64,000 nucleotides of DNA from Isoetes taiwanensis (lineage: Eukaryota > Streptophyta > Lycopodiopsida > Isoetales > Isoetaceae). Position numbers and translations under genes: made by a program. This document shows, one piece after another, positions 57,535 to 64,000 of this stretch (position 1 is its first letter; the number at the start of each line of letters is the position of its first letter). The notes beneath the pieces were generated by a model, which was not told where the DNA came from, searched no databases, and was given only the letters and a program-made list of their open reading frames with translations. The stretch is from NCBI GenBank assembly GCA_021234155.1, contig JAJEKV010000012.1, forward strand, positions 7,902,448 through 7,966,447. The letters are read 5' to 3'.

Positions 57535-57837
57535 ATTGCTGCATTTTTACCAAATCTTCCCTGAATGTACCATTTGAAGGCGGAAACGATATTGCCAAAC
57601 AATCCACCGCTATAGAGATTCTGACCTTGATCTTGCTTTGAAGCTTTTTTCTTGCCGAGGGAGTTTCTTATGTTCTGCATTGCCGGACCTAACTTGATCC
57701 AGGTAGCAGTCTCTGCTCAACTTTGATGCCGGGTGGATGCCTTGAGGTCACACAAGCGAAAGCCAGGGCTACAAAATATTTTTTCTCCTCATTCTTTTAT
57801 CTTTAGGGTCAATTTCTGGCATTCTCCAGCAGAAAAA

Positions 57838-60262
57838 TCCATCCCCTTTGAGGACCCATCTATCTTTGATTGCCTAATTTACTTCTTGCTTTATCCTTTT
57901 TCACTGTCAGAGGAGGCTTCTTAATCAATCAATGCCTTCTATCTGCCTCCCGATCATCCGTTGAGCATCCTTGCCCTCTTCGATACGACTCGTAGCTTTC
58001 ATCTCCTCTAGGTCTAAAACCAATTCTTCCCACTATGGTCGTGACCCCTTAGCTCTTTGCCGGAGCTTTGCAGAGATCGCCATGAACCGTGTCCTAAAGA
58101 ACTCTCCCCGGCACGCAAACAAAGAACGCCAGGCGCTCACCAGCAATTGCAAGGCTCGTCCCCGACACCATCTCCAAAATCCTCTATGCCCGACGTGGTC
58201 CACACACCCAATCACAACCGTCCAATATGCCACGTGGCAGTTTGAAAGGCCTAGATGGCCCCAATTATCAGTGTTAGCTATAAGAATATATATATATAGG
58301 TTAGATAAGTACATTTTCTTTTGCACTTTAAATGTTTTGTTGATGTATTTTTGTCCCACAACTATACCAACAAACACATATCATGCAATAGAACCAATTA
58401 AACTAACCGTTCTACTTGTGGATGCAGCTAGAGGCCCAGGATCAGCAGAACAACAACGGCGAGACCGTAGGGAAGAACAGACTCCGCCTAGGCCGCACCC
58501 GGCAAGGAACCTGTATGAAGCATTCGGCCCAATGACTCTTGAGGAAGAAATGTCGCAGATGAGAACGGACCTTGAGCAAATAAAGGCTTTCTTGGCAGCA
58601 CAAGGAGGAGTTGGCCCAAACGACAATGTCCAACTGCCGGAAGCACCACATCAGAAGAAGAGTAAGGACAAGAAGAGGAGCAAGAGAAGGAGGTCCCCCA
58701 GCACGGAATCCTCTGACACAAGCTCGGATTCCGACTCCGACTCTGACGAAGAGGAAGAGCAGGTGCAGGACCGCAGAGACAGCAGACACAAGGACTCAAA
58801 GGCCTCAGATTACCAGAAAAATGTTGATTCAGCACTTAGCAATGTATGGAAAGCCAGAAAGTTGGAATAGTTCTCGGGAGATAACAGGTCCGGGATGGAA
58901 GCAGAGGCATGGTTAGATGAGATGAGCGAGTATGGCCATGCCTATAGCATGAAGGACAAGGACAAGGGCAGGGTGGCAACAGCCAATCTTAAGGGAGCAG
59001 CACGCATTTGGTGGAAGGGTTATGCCAAGGCCCATGGCTTAAGCAGGGACAGTTGCAGGTTCAAAAAGTTTGCTAAGGCTTTTAAGCGCCATTATGTACC
59101 GCGAGAACATAAGTCCAACATGATGCAGCAGTTCTACAGGTTGCAGCAAGGCAACAAATCAGTCCAGAAATATACAGAGGAATTCATGAGACTAAGGCTT
59201 TATGTGCCGAAGTTGAGTGAAAAGCACGCAGTAGAGAGCTATATTGAAGGATTGAATGAGGAGATCCGCAAGCTTGTAAGGGCAATAAACCCTAAGACGG
59301 TGTCAGAAGCAGAATCCAAGGCAATAAGCTTGCAAGGAACGGGGCCTCAGAACAGCGGGCAGAGGCAGCAGTATTACCAGGATAAAGGCAAGGCAACATG
59401 GAGTTATAGCCCTAGAGTAGCTAGCCTGGGTCCAGCAAAGGCCCCATATAGTGGCAACTATGGGAAGCAGCAGGAGAAGAAGCAGGTGTCCTTCAAGGAC
59501 AAGCAAGAAGGATCAAACTACTCCAAAGCGGTGCGGTCCTTTTTGCAAGCAATGCCCAAGGAGAAGAGGCAGGAGTGCATAGAGAAACAGCTTTGCTTCA
59601 GGTGCTTCCAGCTAGGCCACAGGACAGCGAACTGCCCCTTCGTCATGAGCGCAACGCTAGCGGAGTTGGGGGGATGGGACACTCCGTCTGACGACGACGG
59701 CGAGGCAGCACGCGACTATATTCAGGGTGAGTGTCACATTTTTGCTGCCATAGATACAGAACAAGCAGAGAATCAGTATAAGGTAATTTCCACAGTAGGA
59801 AAGGCCAAGGCCAAGTCTTTCATAGTCCTGATAGACTCCGGAAGTAGCCACAACTTTGCGTCCCCAAGAATGGTAGAGATGTTGAAGTTGAAACCGTTGA
59901 AGTCAAAGCCGAGGCCCGCAGTGTTAGCAAGTGGAGCAGTAAGACACAAGGCAGGCAAGAGGATAAACTTCGACATCGACTTGCCAGAAATTAACATCCA
60001 GATGGGGGCAGAAGTAATGGGTATCGGGAAGTATGACTTGATCATAGGAATGGAGTATCTTGGACCAGCAGGGGCCATCATTGATTGTGGAAAGCGGAAG
60101 ATGACCCTCACAGCGCCTAACGGCAAGATCATCGAGATCACAGGTAAAGAAGTTGTGCCCATCATGCAGTGTATGTCTAGTAAGCGACTGCTCAAGTGCA
60201 TAAAGAACGAGCAGGTTGCATATATCTTTAAGCTTGAGAACGAAGAGCCCGAGTCAGACGAA
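57838..60262 (+). mobile_element. Ty3/gypsy family 2, copy 2 (gag-protease only)
   Basis: A near-identical direct copy of 46023-48440. It starts abruptly inside non-coding sequence ('atccatcccctttgaggacc') and diverges at about 60262, just after the protease. It therefore lacks reverse transcriptase, RNase H and integrase. Differences from copy 1 are scattered substitutions, a 4-base microsatellite difference at about 58290, and small indels. Confidence 0.85.
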
Positions 60263-60271
60263 AAAGTATGA
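58428..60271 (+). pseudogene. gag and protease, gypsy family 2, copy 2
   Basis: The N-terminal acidic/Ser-rich part ends at TAG 58868, the same stop as copy 1. From 58871 the frame is open for over 1.4 kb: gag core, CCHC zinc knuckle ('CFRCFQLGHRTANC'), then the aspartic protease ('VLIDSGSSHNFAS' and 'YDLIIGMEYLGPAG'). It ends 'EPESDEKV' at 60271 where the element is truncated. This copy preserves the frame better than copy 1. Confidence 0.82.
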
Positions 60272-60765
60272 ATTAATTAATTAGAGAAATTTGGAATTCT
60301 CGTTTAGCATGAAATAGGTTCGTGGTTAGCCATATAGTGCAGAAACTACTAGCAACTGAGTAAAAGTTGGCGTTTTTTTGTACAAATTCTACCAATGATT
60401 CGGTGTTGTTCGGAAATATAGTTTTTACAACTCATGCAAAGGTCCATCGTGAGTAGAATGTAGTAGGAGGGAATGCTCTATCTTATCGCAAGAATCACGA
60501 ACGTGATCTTTCGCAGCAGAAAAGAGACAAAATAATGACCTTTTTATTAAAACTATATGAGAGCATTACGTACAAAATAGGTACAGTGGAGCTAGCATAG
60601 CACAAACATTTCAGTATTTAAAGCTATGTATTTGTTACGAGGATCGTGACGCGATTATTTTTAACATTAAACATGCACGAAGAAAAGATATGGTAATACA
60701 TATTCCTGAAACAAAAATTTCCATTGAAGGAAGTAATGTACAGTAATCATTCTTGAGGAATGCAA
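60272..60765. other. Spacer, no gene recognised
   Basis: A/T-rich sequence between the truncated gypsy copy and the 3' end of the right ParB-like gene. No coding content. Confidence 0.45.
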
Positions 60766-63512
60766 TTATAATTCTTGTGATTGTGTTTCAGATACACTAT
60801 CAGGTATCACACCCATTTCATTGGCCATGCGGATGACATGCGCTCTACCCAATTCTATAGTTTGTGTTGTGTCCATCTCTCGAATAACACGCGGACCTCT
60901 CGGAATCTCAACACCCATGGCCTTTGCGATGCGCTCCACATGTGAATCAGGCACCGCATTTTCACTCTCCCCTGCACTGTTCACGCCTATAAGTTCCTTC
61001 TCCGATTGAGTAGCAATCTCGTGTGGATGAAAGAGCTTCTGCTTCTTGCAGTGTACCTGATGCTCTTGTGTCCCAACAGCCTCATCTTGGTCTGTTTCCA
61101 TGTGCTGTTGGTCTGTTTCCATGTGTTGTTGGTCTATTTCCATGTGCTCTACGCACATGTATTCAAACTTATGTTCGCCTGTCAAGAATGGCATGTACCC
61201 ATCAATCTTCTCATTCAGTGCACTTAATTTTTGAAAAGTGGGCTCGAGAGCTTCAATACCTTTTTCCGTCGCTTCCAGCAAGCGCTTTGTTTCTTGCATT
61301 CTCTCCTCGTAGGATTTAGCATCGAGGTTATCCAAAATGGTATCCAACCCTGATATATCTGTGTTTTGGGTAATACTGATGTTGGGCAGCAAAGGATTAG
61401 GCTCTGCATTCTCTGCTTTCTCCTCTTCTTGAGGATCCCCGTAGTTTGACTGGCCATTTTCTCAAGCGTTTCCAAGAAGGCCCTCAGGAAACGGCACACT
61501 TTACCTGAACTTTCAAAGGCCACGCTCTTTTTGCCTTGCATAAGAGCGACACGAGAAGCTGTCCCAGCCGAAAAGAAATCCAAAATGCAACCGTCGGTGG
61601 GCACCAGCTGATCAACAATATAATAGGCATACGAGGTTTTCAGCTGGCATTTCAATACAAGATCTCCTTCCATTGCCGCCCATTTGTATCTTGGTTTGCC
61701 TGTAAAAAGAGTTTGAAACTCCTTTTTTATCTTCTCATCGGCATCCTCATTACCTGTTAGCGGCATTGGAGGCAATGGTGTTGCTTTAGGAGCCTTCTTT
61801 GTGTGGAGATAGACGAAGCTCCATTTCGGGTTGCACAGGTGCTACGAACATCCCCTGTTAATGCACATATGACTAATATATAGTACTGATATTCTTTCAC
61901 CCTTCGTTTGTTCTCCCAACCCATTTCTTCATAAGAACCTAAAGACAGGTGGCCACCTCCCTGAATTTGCTTCTGACTGTACAAGCAATTGGGCAAATTC
62001 ACAGAGCGCATGATAATAACCAAGTGATAAACTTTGGCAGTAGTCATGGTAGCTATCCTTGTAAATAGGTCTGTGTATTTCTTGCAATCCCATACCTTTG
62101 TTCATCCCTCGGATGTCAATAAATATCAGTGTGGCATTCTCTGACACTGGGGAGGAAGTAGGGATGCCATCCTTTGTCACTGCTATGACAATATTTTTCT
62201 TCTCTTTTCTTTTTCTAGCCTCTTCTGGCTTTAGAATATTTCTGATTGGATCCAGAAAGGCTACAGGTAGGTTACCTAGTGTATGATCCTTATTATAGTT
62301 AGCCTTCACGTACTCTGTATCGGTATCTGATATATCAAGTATTCTCTGTTCAGTCAAATCAGGAAAAGCCTGAAGCATCCCAGCTATCGAAATCCTTCTG
62401 CAGCAAATTTGTGGCATAAGATAAAATTTCGCGCCTCATAAAAGTTAGGGTTCTGATGTCAGTTGCCCGTTGTTTGCAATCAAATCTCCCGCTATACCCT
62501 GACTGCACCTTTAAATACGTCTTGCCTTCTATAATCTCATCGAGCAGCTGTGACACCTCTGCATTCGACATACCTCGTAGCAACCGGAGCCAGGTCTTGT
62601 TAAAGAAGTCTTTGGATGGCTTGTCCGGAAACTCACCATGGTCATCACTGAGCTTACGGTTCACCCACAGTCTGGCAACTTCCATTAACTTCTTGAAAAC
62701 CTTCTCATCCATAAAGATGAATTGTTTTTCATCTTTAAGCTCCTGCACTTTCAAAGTGGTCGTTGCAATTTCATGGAAATCCTGCAGAAGCAAAGGTGAT
62801 GAAGATCGCGGCCGCGATGTTGGCGAGTAGAAAATGAATAAATACCTTCCAAGCTGAAGTTGTAGCCGTCCCTGGTCCTTGTGGAGGACAGCCATAAGCC
62901 TTGTGCTGATGACGAAGTTGTTGCAGTTTTTCAATCAGTGGATCTCTGTAGACGGTGTTTGCAATTACTTCATTGCATTGAATACTCAACTCTATATATT
63001 CCTTGTCTGTAAGATTTCCGTTGAGCACTCTCGATCTTCTTCTAGCATATACTTTAGCAAATTCTAGTTGCTGCTCCAACTGGCCGACGACCGAACAAAG
63101 GAGTTGTGCCACGCAAATACTGTGGTTGCCAGAAATAATGTAAAATTTCTTGCCCTTTAAATCCTCTGGATTGCTCCATGTCACCCTCCTCCTGAAAAAT
63201 AGATAACCATCAAGTCAAATCTAAATAACGAGTGTCCAAAAGATAAAGAATCAGTTACCTGGTAATAGGGTCAAATGGCACGACGTCGTGAGTGTGAGGA
63301 CCTCGTTGGGTATGTCTTGAAGCTTTTAACCGAGTTTGAACATGGTCATTTGATCGCATTCGGTGTGTCAGGTTTGCTGGTGCAGGTTCACAATCAAAAA
63401 TAGAAATCTTGGTAAACCAATTAACCCCTAAGGGGTAAAACCGTTTAAACTGTTCAAGCTTTTGAGTGGTTTGCTCTACCATCTTGCGTTCCTCTTCCGG
63501 ATTGAACTTCAA
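60766..63512 (-). pseudogene. ParB-like + methyltransferase-like gene (right copy), frameshifted
   Basis: The 5' part reads in exon 63512-63259 ('KLEQFKRFYPLGVNWFTK'). It joins by GT/AG to 63191-62846 with the ParB-like 'KFYIISGNHSICVAQLLC', and then to 62781-2.4 kb ('LRGMSNAEVSQLLDEIIEG'). A frameshift near 62370 leads to 'ATLIFIDIRGMNKGMGL', another near 62050 to 'AKVYHLVIIMRSVNLPNC', and a further segment (61775-61450) contains 'CILDFFSAGTASRVALMQG' followed by 'KKSVAFE', a good AdoMet motif I/II. The C-terminal tail (61392-60766) is coiled-coil-like with a (QQHMETD)n repeat. It aligns segment by segment with the gene at 29605-35987, for example YPLG, the ParB-like G-x-H-S, AYGCP/EYGCP and the FID-RG element. 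The 5' end is not resolved. Both copies look inactive. Confidence 0.6.
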
Positions 63513-64000
63513 CTCGGTGGAATGCGGTCGCGTGTGGCCATGTCAATGCTAGTCTAGAGGAGGCTTCCGTGAATGGGGAGGGGGTTTGAGAACTCTTTGG
63601 GCTCTGGGCTGGCGTCGGTGTTCAGATTTCTAAGGTTAATTTTGAAAGTAGTAAGTTTTTTTGGAATAAATCCACCAGATGTAGTGCTATCTGGGGCCTT
63701 TAAAGCAAGAGGAAGAGTAGGGTTAATAATAACGAGGGGTTTATCGTGGATTGTAGTTCTTCAACAACTGTTTTTGATCTTTGAAGGCTCTCCCAAAGTA
63801 GCAATTGGCTTCACACTTTTTTTCTTGGCCACGACTCTTAGCCAATTGGTGTCCATCACCGAGGGCATTTTCTCGTCGAATCGCTTTCAAAGCACGCTGA
63901 CTTGGAGGCTTCTTGTCCGTGGACAAACCATTTACGCATGCCGAACCCTACCAAGATGTCTCTGTTTCCCTTTATACCTGACAAAGAGAGAGATTCATAA
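63513..64000 (-). other. Upstream region of the right ParB-like gene
   Basis: By analogy with the left copy, 5' exons should lie here or beyond the window end. A minus-strand open stretch (63926-63741) is Lys/Arg-rich ('KKPPSQRALKAIRRENALGD') but lacks an in-frame ATG. It could be a basic N-terminal exon. Not resolved. Confidence 0.25.

Noticed and set aside
57971-58870. 299-codon open frame at the start of gypsy copy 2
   Set aside because: It reads through non-coding leader; copy 1 breaks it with a 4-base microsatellite difference, and only the part after 58428 resembles gag.

Overview
The window is nuclear DNA of a land plant. Two intact, multi-exon, plant-type single-copy genes anchor it: Nup88/MOS7 on the minus strand at 1279-5093 and the DEG9 serine protease on the plus strand at 39618-42395. 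In both, every GT/AG junction I placed by hand gives an open frame of the expected length (801 and 610 residues). A PPR relic, a beta-1,3-glucanase relic and many plant LTR and LINE remnants fit the same picture. The loose gene spacing and heavy retroelement load would suit a fern or other non-seed plant, but that is inference.

Layout: 1-5.1 kb Nup88. 5.1-12.5 kb is gene-poor, with a 68-bp duplication and a LINE 3' stub with clear target-site duplications. 13-18.8 kb is a decayed chromodomain-bearing Ty3/gypsy element on the minus strand with a tandem hairpin-ended insertion in its leader. 18.8-22.6 kb holds three diverged LTR-like non-coding repeats. 22.8-25.4 kb is a decayed gene of the uncharacterised transposase-like DUF7869 type. 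26-37 kb is an unusual cluster: an acidic protein gene, a coiled-coil/acidic protein gene, a DUF8039 fragment, a large decayed ParB-like plus methyltransferase-like gene and a NIF/FCP1-like phosphatase gene. At least 21 copies of a 13-bp dyad (CACGCC-N-GGCGTG and compensated variants) are scattered through the promoters and introns of this cluster and were not seen elsewhere in the window. 37-39.6 kb is repeats, then DEG9.

45-60.3 kb is dominated by retroelements: two nearly identical copies of a second Ty3/gypsy family (46023-49908 and 57838-60262), inverted LTR-like blocks with tRNA-Met primer sites, a foldback, and a retroelement leader carrying eight covarying small hairpins. A decayed PPR gene lies between the copies. 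60.8-63.5 kb on the minus strand carries a second, very divergent and also decayed homologue of the ParB-like/methyltransferase-like gene.

Most promising for novelty: the two ParB-like + beta-class-methyltransferase-like genes, the dyad family around the left copy (including five copies at an exact 32-bp period), and the hairpin array at 56479-56650. Nup88 and DEG9 are clean, so the many stops and frameshifts elsewhere look like real decay rather than poor sequence.
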